Positions 44,677 through 55,702 are shown, counted from the stretch's first letter. The stretch is 59,090 nucleotides of DNA from Mycobacterium scrofulaceum (GCF_001667885.1 NZ_LZJW01000084.1:1-59090); one strand, 5' to 3'. A program made the numbers and translations. The notes: generated by a model from the sequence alone, not told the origin.

Positions 44677-45012
44677 GTGTCGGACGAGCCGCTGCTCATC
44701 GAATACTGCGAGGACTGTGCGCGCTGGGTGCATCCGGCGGCCGGGCAGTGCCGCGCCTGCGGGGGCCAACTGGTGGCGCGGCCGGTGTCCGGGCGTGGCA
44801 CCGTGTTCACCTACACCGTCAACCACCACCCGTACAACCCGGAGATCCCGGTTCCGTACGTGATCGCGATCGTCGAGCTCGCCGAACAAAAGGGCCTGCG
44901 GGTGGCGGCGAATGTCGTTGACTGCGAACCGGATTCGGTGAGGTGTGGCATGCCCGTCACCATCCGGCCGGAACGGGGCAGCGGCGGGGCCCCGCTGTTC
45001 GCGCCCGCCTGA
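44677..45012 (+). CDS. Zn-ribbon and OB-fold DUF35 protein, thiolase partner
   Basis: This 111-residue protein starts at GTG 44677. A zinc ribbon at the N-terminus (CEDCARWVHPAAGQCRACG, four Cys) is followed by an OB-fold with GRGTVFTYTVNHHPYNPEIPVPYVIAIVELAEQ. DUF35 proteins bind thiolase-like subunits to form active complexes (Ltp2-ChsH2 type). A -10-like TACTGT (44664-44669) lies 7 bases before the GTG, so the mRNA may be leaderless. It is divergent from the thiolase and convergent with fadE22, whose stop is 9 bases away. Confidence 0.9.
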   Translation: MSDEPLLIEYCEDCARWVHPAAGQCRACGGQLVARPVSGRGTVFTYTVNHHPYNPEIPVPYVIAIVELAEQKGLRVAANVVDCEPDSVRCGMPVTIRPERGSGGAPLFAPA

Positions 45013-45021
45013 CCCGGGCCG

Positions 45022-47184
45022 CTAGTTGATCAGCGGGTCGCGCGGCATGCCGAGGATGCGCTCGGCGATCTGATTGCGGGTGACCTCCGAGGTGCCGCCG
45101 GCGATCGCCATGCCGCGCGCCCCCATCGCCAGCCGGCCCACCACCGCGCCGGGCCCGTCCATCAGCGCGACCTCCGGGCCGGCCAGCGCCGCCCAGATCG
45201 CGGCGCCGTCGACCATATGCTCGGCCAGCCTCAGCTTGGTGATGTTGCCTTCCGGGCCGGGCCCCGCCCCCTCGACGCTGCGGGCCGCGCGACGCAGGTT
45301 CAGCAGCCGCAGCGCGTGGTCGTCGGCGAGGAAGTTTCCGATCCGAACCGGCGCCCCCGCCAAGCGATCCGACTGCTGCGCGAGCTGCACCAGGGTGGGC
45401 GCGAGACCCTCGTAGAACGACCCGCTGCCACCGATGCTGACCCGCTCGTTGCCGAGCGTCGCGCGGGCGACCGTCCACCCCGAGTTGGGCGCCCCGACGA
45501 CGTCCTCGTCGGGGACGAACACGTCGTTGAAGAACACCTCGTTGAATTCGGAACCGCCGGTGATCTGCCGCAGCGGCCGCACCTCGACGCCCGGGCCCTT
45601 CATGTCGATGATCACGGTGGTGATGCCGGCGTGCTTGGGGGCGTCGGGGTCGGTGCGCACGGTGGCCAGGCCGCGCGCGCAGTACTGCGCGCCGCTGGTC
45701 CAGACCTTCTGCCCGTTGATCTTCCAGCCACCGTCCACGCGGGTGGCGCGGGTCTTGACCGACGCCGCGTCGGAGCCGGCCTCGGGCTCGGAGAACAGCT
45801 GGCACCAGATCTCTTCCTGGCGGAGCGCCTTCTCCACGAATCTTTCGATCTGCCAATCGGTTCCGTGCTGAATAAGGGTGAGGATCACCCAGCCGGTGAT
45901 CGAGTAGTCGGGGCGCTTGATGCCGGCCGCGCGGAACTCCTCCTCGATCACCAGCTGCTCCACCGCGTCGGCGGCGCGGCCCCAGGGTTTGGGCCAGTGC
46001 GGCATGACGTAGCCCGTCTCGATCAGCTTGTCGCGCTGCGCCGCCTTGTCCAGGGTGGCGATTTCGGCGGCGTCGGCGTGGATCCGGGTGCGCAACTCCT
46101 CGGCCTCGGGCGGCAGGTCCAGGCTGTTCTCCCGTTTGGCGCCAGCCGCGGTGCGCTCGAAGACATCCCGGGCCGGCGCGTCACCACCGAACAGCGCCGC
46201 GATCACCAGCGCGCGGCGCAGGTGCAGATGCGCGTCGTGTTCCCAGGTGAATCCGATGCCGCCGTGCACCTGGATGTTCAGCTCGGCGTTGCGCGCGTAG
46301 GCGGGGAACGCCAGCGCCGCCGCCACCGCGGCGGCCAGCTGGAACTGGTCCTCGTCCTCCGACGCCGCACGCGACGCGTCCCACACCGCGGCCACGCCCG
46401 CTTCGGCGGCCACCAGCATGTTGGCGCAATGATGCTTCACCGCTTGGAAAGTGGCGATGGTGCGCCCGAATTGCTGGCGCACCTTGGCATAGTCCACGGC
46501 GGCGTCGACGCAGTCCGCCGCGCCGCCCACCGCCTCGGCGGCCAGCAACGTCCGGGCGCGGGCCAGTGCACCGGCCCGCCCGCCGGTCAGGATGTCGTCG
46601 GCGCTGACGCTGACGTTCTCCAGGCGGACGCGCCCGGAGCGCCGGGTCGGGTCGAAGTTGTTCGGCACCTCGACCGATACGCCGGCCCGGCCGCGCTCGA
46701 GCAGCAGCACGTCCTCGCCCGCGGCGATCAGCAGCAGCTCGGCCAGTCCGGCACCGAGCACGATCCCGGCGTCCCCGTCGGCGACGCCGTCCTTGAGCCG
46801 CACCCCGCCGTTAAGCCCGACCCCCGCGGTGACGGTGCCGTCGATCAATCCGGGCAGCAGCCGCGACTTCTGTTCGGCGCTACCGTCTTTGGCGATCACC
46901 GCCGACGAGATCACGGTCGGCACGAACGGCCCCGGCGCCACGGCCCGGCCGAGTTCTTCGACGACCACCACGAGTTCGGGCAGCCCGAATCCGGACCCGC
47001 CGTGCTCTTCGTCGACGTGCAGGCCGAGCCAGCCCAGCTCGACGAGGTTCTGCCAGAACGGCGGGCGGGATTCCTCGGCGGCGTCGAGCAGTGACCGCGC
47101 CGCCCAACGGGCCTTCTGCGAGGTCAGAAACGCGCGGGCGACCTCGGCGAGTTCGCGGTGGTCGTCGGTCAGTGCGATACCCAT
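45022..47184 (-). CDS. fadE22: Double-domain acyl-CoA dehydrogenase FadE22
   Basis: This 720-residue protein is a tandem fusion of two acyl-CoA dehydrogenase units: residues ~1-335 (with HGGIGFTWEHDAHLHLRRALV) and ~355-720 (with QLFSEPEAGSDAASVKTRATRVDGGW and VARATLGNERVS). In fused mycobacterial FadEs the two halves probably form one active flavoenzyme resembling an alpha2beta2 dehydrogenase. It is predicted to oxidise acyl-CoA esters, perhaps bulky ones. The start is ATG 47184 preceded by GAGGAGGG. The SDR upstream and thiolase/DUF35 downstream make this a lipid-degradation neighbourhood. Confidence 0.94.
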   Translation of the reverse strand: MGIALTDDHRELAEVARAFLTSQKARWAARSLLDAAEESRPPFWQNLVELGWLGLHVDEEHGGSGFGLPELVVVVEELGRAVAPGPFVPTVISSAVIAKDGSAEQKSRLLPGLIDGTVTAGVGLNGGVRLKDGVADGDAGIVLGAGLAELLLIAAGEDVLLLERGRAGVSVEVPNNFDPTRRSGRVRLENVSVSADDILTGGRAGALARARTLLAAEAVGGAADCVDAAVDYAKVRQQFGRTIATFQAVKHHCANMLVAAEAGVAAVWDASRAASEDEDQFQLAAAVAAALAFPAYARNAELNIQVHGGIGFTWEHDAHLHLRRALVIAALFGGDAPARDVFERTAAGAKRENSLDLPPEAEELRTRIHADAAEIATLDKAAQRDKLIETGYVMPHWPKPWGRAADAVEQLVIEEEFRAAGIKRPDYSITGWVILTLIQHGTDWQIERFVEKALRQEEIWCQLFSEPEAGSDAASVKTRATRVDGGWKINGQKVWTSGAQYCARGLATVRTDPDAPKHAGITTVIIDMKGPGVEVRPLRQITGGSEFNEVFFNDVFVPDEDVVGAPNSGWTVARATLGNERVSIGGSGSFYEGLAPTLVQLAQQSDRLAGAPVRIGNFLADDHALRLLNLRRAARSVEGAGPGPEGNITKLRLAEHMVDGAAIWAALAGPEVALMDGPGAVVGRLAMGARGMAIAGGTSEVTRNQIAERILGMPRDPLIN

Positions 47185-47188
47185 GAGG

Positions 47189-47276
47189 GCCCTCCTCGCT
47201 ACCGGCTGGGTAGCCTGCCCCGCTTCGAGGGGAAGCGGGGCGGCTGCCTAAAGAGTGTACTTAATGCGAGGAGGGC
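47189..47276 (-). promoter_or_regulatory. Leader with SD-anti-SD inverted repeat before fadE22
   Basis: GCCCTCCTCGC (plus strand 47189-47199, the SD region of fadE22 on the minus strand) pairs perfectly with GCGAGGAGGGC (47266-47276), and between them is a second hairpin with arms CCCCGCTTC (47218-47226) and GAAGCGGGG (47232-47240). If the transcript starts upstream, the distal arm would sequester the Shine-Dalgarno. Confidence 0.5.
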
Positions 47277-47294
47277 GCCCCGTGGGGGTGGCTG

Positions 47295-48053
47295 CTATTT
47301 CGGCGCGAACCGCTGGCCGGCGTCCAGCCGAAGGCACTGGCCGTTGAGCATCGGGTTCTCCACGATGGCAGCGGCCAGCTTCGCGTACTCGATCGGCCGG
47401 CCGAGACGCTTGGGGAAAGCGGCGTCCTTGGTGAGGGCTGACGCGAACTCGTCCGGAATCCCCTGGGTCAATCCGGTGGCGAACAGGCTGGGTGCGATCG
47501 CCAGCACGCGAATGCCCAGCGAGCCCAGGTCGCGGGCCATGGTCAGGCACATGCCGGCGACGCCGGCCTTGGCGGCGGTGTAGGCGACCTGCCCGATCTG
47601 GCCCTCGAAGGCCGCGATGGACGCGGTGTTGATGATGACGCCGCGCTCCTCGTCCTCGGGCTCGTTCTTGGCCATGTGCGCGGCCGCGAGCCGGCTGATG
47701 TTGAAGGTGGCGATGAGGTTGAGGTCGATCACGGATTGGAAGGACTCGAGGTCGTGGGGGCCGGACTTGGTCATCGTCCGCTTGGCGATGCCGCCGCCCG
47801 CGGTGGTGATGACGACGTGCAGGCCGCCCAGTTTGTCGACGGCGGTCTGCAGCGTCTCCTCGGTGCCCTTGAAGTCGGTCACGTCGACCGGATAGAACGC
47901 GCCGCCGACGGCTTCGGCGACGGTCTTGCCGTCGGAACCCTCGCGGTCGAGGATGGCGACCTCCGCCCCGCGCTCGGCCAGCAGCTCCGCTGAGGCGCGA
48001 CCCATTCCCGACGCGCCGCCGATGACGACGACCTTCTTCCCGTTGATCTCCAT
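47295..48053 (-). CDS. SDR, 3-hydroxyacyl-CoA dehydrogenase type II-like
   Basis: This 252-residue SDR has VVIGGASGMGRASAELLAERGAEVAILDREG, the NAD-specific Asp after the second strand, TTAGGGIAKRT, and catalytic NTASIAAFEGQIGQVAYTAAKAGV (Ser, Tyr-X3-Lys). The overall sequence and length resemble human HSD10-type 3-hydroxyacyl-CoA dehydrogenases (the ...KRLGRPIEYAKL and ENPMLNGQCLRLDAG ending). It fits the third step of beta-oxidation next to fadE22. A strong start follows GAAAGGAAGGG. Confidence 0.9.
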   Translation of the reverse strand: MEINGKKVVVIGGASGMGRASAELLAERGAEVAILDREGSDGKTVAEAVGGAFYPVDVTDFKGTEETLQTAVDKLGGLHVVITTAGGGIAKRTMTKSGPHDLESFQSVIDLNLIATFNISRLAAAHMAKNEPEDEERGVIINTASIAAFEGQIGQVAYTAAKAGVAGMCLTMARDLGSLGIRVLAIAPSLFATGLTQGIPDEFASALTKDAAFPKRLGRPIEYAKLAAAIVENPMLNGQCLRLDAGQRFAPK

Positions 48054-48094
48054 CCGGACCCTTCCTTTCGGGGTTGTCAGATCCCTAGCAATCT

Positions 48095-48121
48095 GTAACG
48101 TTACGTGGGCACGCTAGCGTG
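48095..48121. promoter_or_regulatory. Two perfect palindromes between the SDR and ligB genes
   Basis: GTAACGTTAC (48095-48104) and CACGCTAGCGTG (48110-48121) are both perfectly self-complementary and only 5 bases apart in the 122-base divergent space. They are probably operators for the SDR gene (42 bases from its start) or ligB; the proteins are unknown. Confidence 0.5.
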
Positions 48122-48175
48122 TGCGCCGCCCAGGGTTGACCCCGCCTTGTTCAAGAGCCGTGCCAAGCTGATTTC

Positions 48176-49705
48176 GTGCTCCTTCTCGACGTGGCGACCA
48201 CCTCACTTGACGTGGGCGGCACGTCGTCGCGGTTGAGCAAGGTCGCCCACATCGCCGAGCTGTTGCGCCGCGCGGCCGACGAGCCCGACACGGTCGCCAT
48301 CGTCGTCTCCTGGCTCTCGGGTGAGCTGCGCCAGCGCCAGATCGGGGTGGGCTGGGCCTCGCTGCGGTCGCGGCCGCCACCGGCGTCGCATCCGACGTTG
48401 ACCGTCACCGGGGTGGACGCCGGCTTCTCGGAGATCGGTGCGGTGTCGGGCAAGGGGTCGCAGGGGCGGCGCGCCGAGCTCATCGCCGGCCTGTTCGCCG
48501 CGGCGACCGACGCCGAGCAGACCTTCCTGCTGCGGTTGCTGGGCGGGGAGCTGCGCCAGGGGGCCCTGGCCGGGATCATGGCCGACGCGGTGGCCAAGGC
48601 CGCCGGCATTCCCCTCGCGGCGGTACAGCGCGCGGCGATGCTGGGTGGGGATCTGCCCGGTGTCGCGGCCGCCGCCATGGGCGGCGGCGCCCAAGCGCTG
48701 GACGCGTTCGCCCTGCGCGTCGGTCGGCCGGTCGGCCCGATGCTGGCGCAGGCCGCGGCCGGGGTGTCCGACGCTCTCGAACGCCACGGTGGCACAACGA
48801 TTTTCGAGGCAAAGCTGGACGGCGCCCGGGTGCAGATCCACCGGTCCGGCGACGAGGTCACCGTCTACACCCGAAGCCTCGACGACGTCACCGCCCGGCT
48901 GCCCGAGGTGGTGGAGGCGACGCTGGCGCTGCCGGTGCGTGACCTCATCGCCGACGGCGAGGCGATCGCGCTGCGGCCCGACAACTCACCACACCGCTTC
49001 CAGGTCACCGCGTCGCGGTTCGGCCGATCGGTCGACGTGGCCAAAGCCCGAGCAGTGCAACCACTTTCGGTGTTCTTTTTCGACATCCTGCACCGCGACG
49101 GCGCCGACCTGCTCGACGCACCGACCGCCGAGCGGCTGGCCGCCCTGGACGCTCTGGTGCCGGCCACGCAGCGGGTCGACCGGCTCGTCACCGCCGACGC
49201 CGCCGAGGCGGCCCGATTCCTGGAGGCGACGCTCGCCGCCGGCCACGAGGGCGTCATGGCCAAGGCGCCGCAGACCCCGTACCAGGCGGGCCGCCGCGGC
49301 GCGGGCTGGCTCAAGGTCAAGCCGGTGCACACGCTCGATCTGGTGGTGCTGGCGGTGGAGTGGGGATCGGGGCGCCGACGCGGCAAGCTGTCCAACATCC
49401 ACCTGGGGGCGCGCGACCCCGACACGGGCGAATTCGTCATGGTGGGAAAGACTTTCAAGGGCATGACCGACGCGATGCTGGACTGGCAGACCGCCCGGTT
49501 CAGCGAACTCGCCGTCGGCGGGACCGACGGTCACGTCGTGCGACTGCGACCCGAGCAGGTGGTCGAGGTGGCCTTGGACGGCGTCCAGAAATCCTCGCGC
49601 TACCCCGGCGGTGTGGCGCTGCGGTTCGCCCGCGTGCTGCGCTACCGGGACGACAAAAGCCCGTCCGAGGCCGACACGATCGAGACGGTGCGGGCGCTGT
49701 ACTGA
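48176..49705 (+). CDS. ligB: ATP-dependent DNA ligase LigB
   Basis: This 509-residue enzyme starts at GTG 48176. An N-terminal DNA-binding region (~1-185) precedes the adenylation domain. The nucleotidyl Lys213 lies in motif [13 protein letters not shown]. Motif III is [39 protein letters not shown], then the C-terminal OB-fold with [25 protein letters not shown]. It seals nicks with ATP and resembles the archaeal/human ligase I arrangement. M. tuberculosis LigB has the same size class. The cstA gene follows 42 bases later. Confidence 0.95.
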   Translation: MLLLDVATTSLDVGGTSSRLSKVAHIAELLRRAADEPDTVAIVVSWLSGELRQRQIGVGWASLRSRPPPASHPTLTVTGVDAGFSEIGAVSGKGSQGRRAELIAGLFAAATDAEQTFLLRLLGGELRQGALAGIMADAVAKAAGIPLAAVQRAAMLGGDLPGVAAAAMGGGAQALDAFALRVGRPVGPMLAQAAAGVSDALERHGGTTIFEAKLDGARVQIHRSGDEVTVYTRSLDDVTARLPEVVEATLALPVRDLIADGEAIALRPDNSPHRFQVTASRFGRSVDVAKARAVQPLSVFFFDILHRDGADLLDAPTAERLAALDALVPATQRVDRLVTADAAEAARFLEATLAAGHEGVMAKAPQTPYQAGRRGAGWLKVKPVHTLDLVVLAVEWGSGRRRGKLSNIHLGARDPDTGEFVMVGKTFKGMTDAMLDWQTARFSELAVGGTDGHVVRLRPEQVVEVALDGVQKSSRYPGGVALRFARVLRYRDDKSPSEADTIETVRALY

Positions 49706-49747
49706 CAAACCGAGCGCTGGTCGTTTCGCGCGCGTAGGGTTTCGGCC

Positions 49748-52015
<2,268 letters not shown>

Positions 52016-52030
52016 CCGCCTGACGGCTCA

Positions 52031-52063
52031 TACCTGCGTCACCGGGCTTCGCGAAAGCAGGTA
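52031..52063 (+). terminator. Weak hairpin after cstA
   Basis: Arms TACCTGC (52031-52037) and GCAGGTA (52057-52063) are perfect but short with a 19-base loop that itself contains a small GC-rich fold. It lies 15 bases past the stop; termination is likely but unproven. Confidence 0.5.
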
Positions 52064-52159
52064 GCGCACTACGCATGTCAGGGCGTGACCCCGGCCGTAC
52101 CGTGACCGTATGGGGAAGAAATACCTGGTCGACGGGCCGGCGGTACGGAAGGCATTCCC

Positions 52160-52468
52160 ATGATCGTTCCATCAACGGGACTCCCCACCACCCCAACCGT
52201 CGATGCGACCGCGGTTCAACCGTCCACGGCGGCGCGCGAGCCTGCGGTGTCATCGACCGACGTCCTGATCACCCCCCAGCAAGTGCTGTTCGGCAGTGCG
52301 GCCGCACTGGCCGCCCGCCGGGACGGCATCGGCGCCCGGCTCGTCGCGACGGCGCGCCGCGTATTCGCTCCCCCGCCGCACGCCCCGGATCGACGGCCCC
52401 GGCACTACCCGCGGCAGCACGGATTTCTCGACGATGCCCTGATGGCTCGCGAAATGGGAAGACTATGA
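52160..52468 (+). CDS. Small conserved mycobacterial protein of unknown function
   Basis: This 102-residue protein is rich in Ala, Pro and Arg. Its central part reads VLITPQQVLFGSAAALAARRDGIG and its end HYPRQHGFLDDALMAREMGRL. The ITPQQV..G.AAA and basic/aromatic ...Y......DDA.MAREM.RL layout is one I have met in small mycobacterial proteins, but no function is known. No signal peptide. Its TGA overlaps the ATG of the next small gene (ATGA), so translation is coupled. Confidence 0.65.
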   Translation: MIVPSTGLPTTPTVDATAVQPSTAAREPAVSSTDVLITPQQVLFGSAAALAARRDGIGARLVATARRVFAPPPHAPDRRPRHYPRQHGFLDDALMAREMGRL

Positions 52469-52581
52469 ACGGCCTCGCCCTCGGGGCCGGTGCTGCGCTG
52501 ATGATGCTCATCGCGACGGGCACCTACAACCTGCAGTGGTGGCTCGAGCGCTGCGACTACGAACGCCATTTCGAGGACTGA
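52465..52581 (+). CDS. 38-residue single-helix membrane protein
   Basis: The ATG at 52465 overlaps the stop of the upstream small gene. The peptide MNGLALGAGAALMMLIATG forms one TM helix and is followed by a short amphipathic tail YNLQWWLERCDYERHFED, rich in Trp, Arg and acidic residues. Such small TM proteins often attach to transporters or enzymes; cstA just upstream is a possible partner. It is too short for most gene callers but the coupling and good hydrophobicity support it. Confidence 0.7.
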   Translation: MNGLALGAGAALMMLIATGTYNLQWWLERCDYERHFED

Positions 52582-52647
52582 ACCATCAGCGGCACGCCGC
52601 GACAAATGGTTGCCCCAAAGGCCCCGGCGCGGTCCTAAAATTGCGCG

Positions 52648-54177
52648 ATGAGAGTCGGCATCGACTTTGGCACCACACACACCGTCGTTGCGGCCGTCGA
52701 CCGAGGCAACTATCCCGTCATCTCGTTTGACGGCCTCGACGCGTGGCCGTCGATCGTCGCGGCCAACGCCGCCGGGGACCTGCGATTCGGCGCGGACGCC
52801 GGCGCGGTACGGCACGACCCGGGCTGGTCGGTGCTGCGATCGTTCAAACGCCTGCTCAACGAGGCCGGACCGCAGACCGAGGTGAGCCTGGCCGGCCGCA
52901 GCCATCGCCTGGCCGATTTGCTCACCGGATTTCTGGCCCAGCTGAAGAGCGACCTGCTGCGCCGCTCCAACGCCAGCCTCACCGCGGGGGAAACCATCGA
53001 GGCCGCGATCAGCGTGCCGGCCAACGCGTCGAGCGCCCAACGCCTTTTGACGCTGGACGCGTTCGTGGCGGCGGGCTTCCACGTCGTCGCGCTGCTCAAC
53101 GAGCCGTCGGCCGCCAGCCTGGAATACGCGCACCGCTACCGCTCCACCATCACCGCCAAGCGGGAGTACGTCCTCATCTACGACTTGGGCGGGGGCACCT
53201 TCGACGCCTCGTTGCTCAAGATGACCGGGCACGCGAACGAGGTCGTCATCAGTGAGGGCATCCAGCGCCTCGGCGGCGACGACTTCGACGACGCGATCGT
53301 CGAACTCGTCCTTCAACGGTCGCAACTGTCGGGCGTCGACGCGGCGGCCCGCGACCTGCTGCGGGAGGAGTGCGCCGCCCGCAAGGAAGGCGTGGGGCCG
53401 CAGACGCGCCGCTTCCTGGTCGACCTCACCGGCGTCGACGGGGCGGACCGGCCGCCGTTCTCCTGCGCCGTCGACGACGTCTATTCGGTGTGCGCGCCGC
53501 TCGTCGAGAAGACGATGAAGTTGCTCGACCGCGTGCTGCGCAATCCGGCCGACGGCGGCAAGGACGTGACGTGGTCGGAGGTCGCCGGCATCTACGTAGT
53601 GGGCGGCGCCGGGAGCTTCCCCCTGGTTTCGCGGATGCTGCGCACCACCTTCGGCGACAAGCGGGTCAAACGCTCGCCGCACCCGTTCGCGGCCACCGCG
53701 ATCGGCCTGGCGGTCTTCCTCGACAAGGAGTCCGATTTCGCGCTCTCCGAACGCTTTTCGCGCAACTTCGGCGTCTTCCGCGAGGCCGAGGCCGGCGCCG
53801 GGGTGGTCTTCGACCCGATCGTGTGCAAGGACGTCTCCCTGCCCGCCGACGGTCACACCCCGCTGGTGGTGAAGCGGTCCTATCGCGCGGCGCACAACAT
53901 CGGGCACTTCCGGTTCGTCGAATGCAGCCGTCTGGTCAACGGCCGGCCCGACGGCGACATCACGCCCTACGATCCGGTGCTCTTCCCCTTCGACCCGGCG
54001 CTGCGTGATCGCGACGACCTCGGGCGTCAGCCGGTCGGCCGATGGCGGGACGGCCCCGACGTCGAGGAGCGCTACGTCATCGCCCCCAGCGGCGCGGTGG
54101 AAGTCACCCTGACCACGCAGCCGGCCGGATTCGAGCGCACCTTCCGCCTGGAGCGCCGCGCCCCGGCGAGCGCGTGA
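52648..54177 (+). CDS. Hsp70-family ATPase (DnaK-like) with shortened C-terminus
   Basis: This 509-residue protein has the full actin-like ATPase: phosphate 1 IDFGTTHTVVAAVD (residues 5-18), connect 1 LLNEPSAASLEYAH (149-162), phosphate 2 YDLGGGTFDASLLK (178-191), adenosine motif VVGGAGSFPLVSRML (~324). About 130 residues follow it, too few for a DnaK substrate-binding domain plus lid, and the beta-sheet part has a different pattern ending ERTFRLERRAP. It may be a specialised chaperone with a short client site. No dnaJ or grpE is near. A nitroreductase follows 7 bases later. Confidence 0.85.
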   Translation: MRVGIDFGTTHTVVAAVDRGNYPVISFDGLDAWPSIVAANAAGDLRFGADAGAVRHDPGWSVLRSFKRLLNEAGPQTEVSLAGRSHRLADLLTGFLAQLKSDLLRRSNASLTAGETIEAAISVPANASSAQRLLTLDAFVAAGFHVVALLNEPSAASLEYAHRYRSTITAKREYVLIYDLGGGTFDASLLKMTGHANEVVISEGIQRLGGDDFDDAIVELVLQRSQLSGVDAAARDLLREECAARKEGVGPQTRRFLVDLTGVDGADRPPFSCAVDDVYSVCAPLVEKTMKLLDRVLRNPADGGKDVTWSEVAGIYVVGGAGSFPLVSRMLRTTFGDKRVKRSPHPFAATAIGLAVFLDKESDFALSERFSRNFGVFREAEAGAGVVFDPIVCKDVSLPADGHTPLVVKRSYRAAHNIGHFRFVECSRLVNGRPDGDITPYDPVLFPFDPALRDRDDLGRQPVGRWRDGPDVEERYVIAPSGAVEVTLTTQPAGFERTFRLERRAPASA

Positions 54178-54184
54178 CGCGCCG

Positions 54185-54850
54185 ATGGAGCTATATGACG
54201 TCATGCGAACGACGTTCGCGGCGCGCGAATTCACCGACGACCCAGTGCCCGACGAGGTGCTGGCGCGGATTTTCGACAACGCCCGGTTCGCCCCGAGCGG
54301 GGGCAACCGGCAGGGCGCCCACATCACGGTGGTGCGCGACCCGCAGGCCCGGAGCCGGCTCGCCGAGCTGGGCACGGGCGCGGCCCGCCGCTACTTCGCC
54401 CAGCTGCAGGCCGGTGAAAACCCTTGGAACCCCATTCATCCCAGCCAGGTGCCGCGGGACGTCATCGACCGGACCGACATTCCCGACACCTTCGTCGCGC
54501 CGATCGCGAACGCGCCTGTCGTCCTTGTCGTTTCGGTCGACCTGACCGTCGTCGCCTCGGTCGATCAAGACCTGGACCGCGTCGGGCTGGCCGGCGGCGC
54601 GTCGGTGTACCCGCTGATCTGGAACATCCTGCTGGCCGCCCGCGCCGAGGGGTACGGCGGCACCATCACCACCATGGCCATCGCGGCCGAGGACCAGGTC
54701 CGCGAATTGTTGGGCATTCCCGATCTGCACGCGGTTGCCGCGGTCGTGCCCCTCGGCAAGCCGGTGCGCCAGCTGACGAAGCTGCGCCGCCGGCCGGTAT
54801 CGGATTTCATCACCCGTGACCGCTTCGACGGTCCGGCATTCGAAGGCTGA
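54185..54850 (+). CDS. Nitroreductase-family FMN oxidoreductase
   Basis: This 221-residue protein begins ELYDVMRTTFAAREFTDDPVPDEVLARIFDNARFAPSGGNRQG, the nitroreductase FMN pattern (R..R.F...PV...L..I...A..APSG.N.Q). Later GASVYPLIWNILLAARAEGYGGTITTMAIAAEDQVRELLGIP matches the C-terminal FMN loop and dimer helix. It is predicted to reduce quinones, nitro compounds or flavins with NAD(P)H. Its stop is 8 bases before the frameshifted SDR, so an operon with it and the Hsp70-like gene is likely. Confidence 0.9.
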   Translation: MELYDVMRTTFAAREFTDDPVPDEVLARIFDNARFAPSGGNRQGAHITVVRDPQARSRLAELGTGAARRYFAQLQAGENPWNPIHPSQVPRDVIDRTDIPDTFVAPIANAPVVLVVSVDLTVVASVDQDLDRVGLAGGASVYPLIWNILLAARAEGYGGTITTMAIAAEDQVRELLGIPDLHAVAAVVPLGKPVRQLTKLRRRPVSDFITRDRFDGPAFEG

Positions 54851-54858
54851 GGATTTCC

Positions 54859-55690
54859 ATGACCACCTGGCTGATCACCGGATGCTCCACCGGGCTCGGA
54901 CGCGCGCTCGCCGAAGCGGTCGTCGGCGCCGGCCACGACGTCGTGGTCACCGCGCGCGACGTCGCCAAGGTCGCCGACCTGGCGGCGGCCGCACCGGACC
55001 GGGTGCTCGCCGCCGCCCTCGATGTGACCGACCCGGCGCAGGTCGCCGCGGCCGTGCAGGCCGCCCACGACCGGTTCGGCCGCGTCGACGTGCTGGTCAA
55101 CAACGCCGGCTACGGCTACCGCGCCGCGGTCGAGGAGGGCGACGACGCCGCGGTACGGACCCTGTTCGACACGCACTTCTTCGGCACCGTCGCCATGATC
55201 AAGGCCGTCCTGCCCGGCATGCGGGCACGCCGCGGCGGCGCGATCGTGAACATCTCCTCGATCGGCGCGACGGTGACCCCGGTGGGCTCGGGCTATTACG
55301 CGGCGGCCAAGGCGGCCATCGAGGGAATGAGCGGCGCGCTGCGCGGTGAGCTTGCCCCGCTGGGCATTTCGGTGACCATCGTCGAGCCGGGGGCGTTTCG
55401 CACCGACTTCGCCGGTCGCTCGCTGGTCCAGTCGGACACCGTGATCGACGACTACGCCGCGACGGCCGGGCAGCGGCGCAAGGAGAACGACACCATGCAC
55501 GGCAACCAGGCCCGGCGACCCCGCCAAGGCGGCCACCGCGATCATCGCGGCGGTCGAGTCGAGCGACCCCCCGGGATTCCTGTTGCTTGGCCCCGACGCG
55601 CTGGCCATCTACCGCCACGTGGCCGACGCGCGGGCGGCCGAGATCGAGGAGTGGGAAAACCTGACGAGCGGCACCAACTTCTTGCCGTAA
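54859..55690 (+). pseudogene. SDR gene broken by a single-base insertion
   Basis: The frame from ATG 54859 encodes a good SDR: WLITGCSTGLGRALAEAVV, VNNAGYGYRAAVE, NISSIGATVTPVGSGYYAAAKAAIEG (Ser, Tyr-X3-Lys), VEPGAFRTDFAG. After HGNQ (~55508) it turns into Arg-rich nonsense. The +1-shifted frame then reads PGDPAKAATAIIAAVESSD...LLLGPDALAIYRHVADARAAEIEEWE to a stop at 55690, a normal SDR ending. One extra G at about 55509-55510 restores it. This is either a sequencing/assembly error or an inactivating mutation in the strain. Confidence 0.85.
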
Positions 55691-55702
55691 CCGCCCTCCG
55701 GT

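Noticed and set aside
45217..47094. 625-codon plus-strand open frame opposite fadE22
   Set aside because: Antisense shadow of a well-supported acyl-CoA dehydrogenase; composition is not protein-like.
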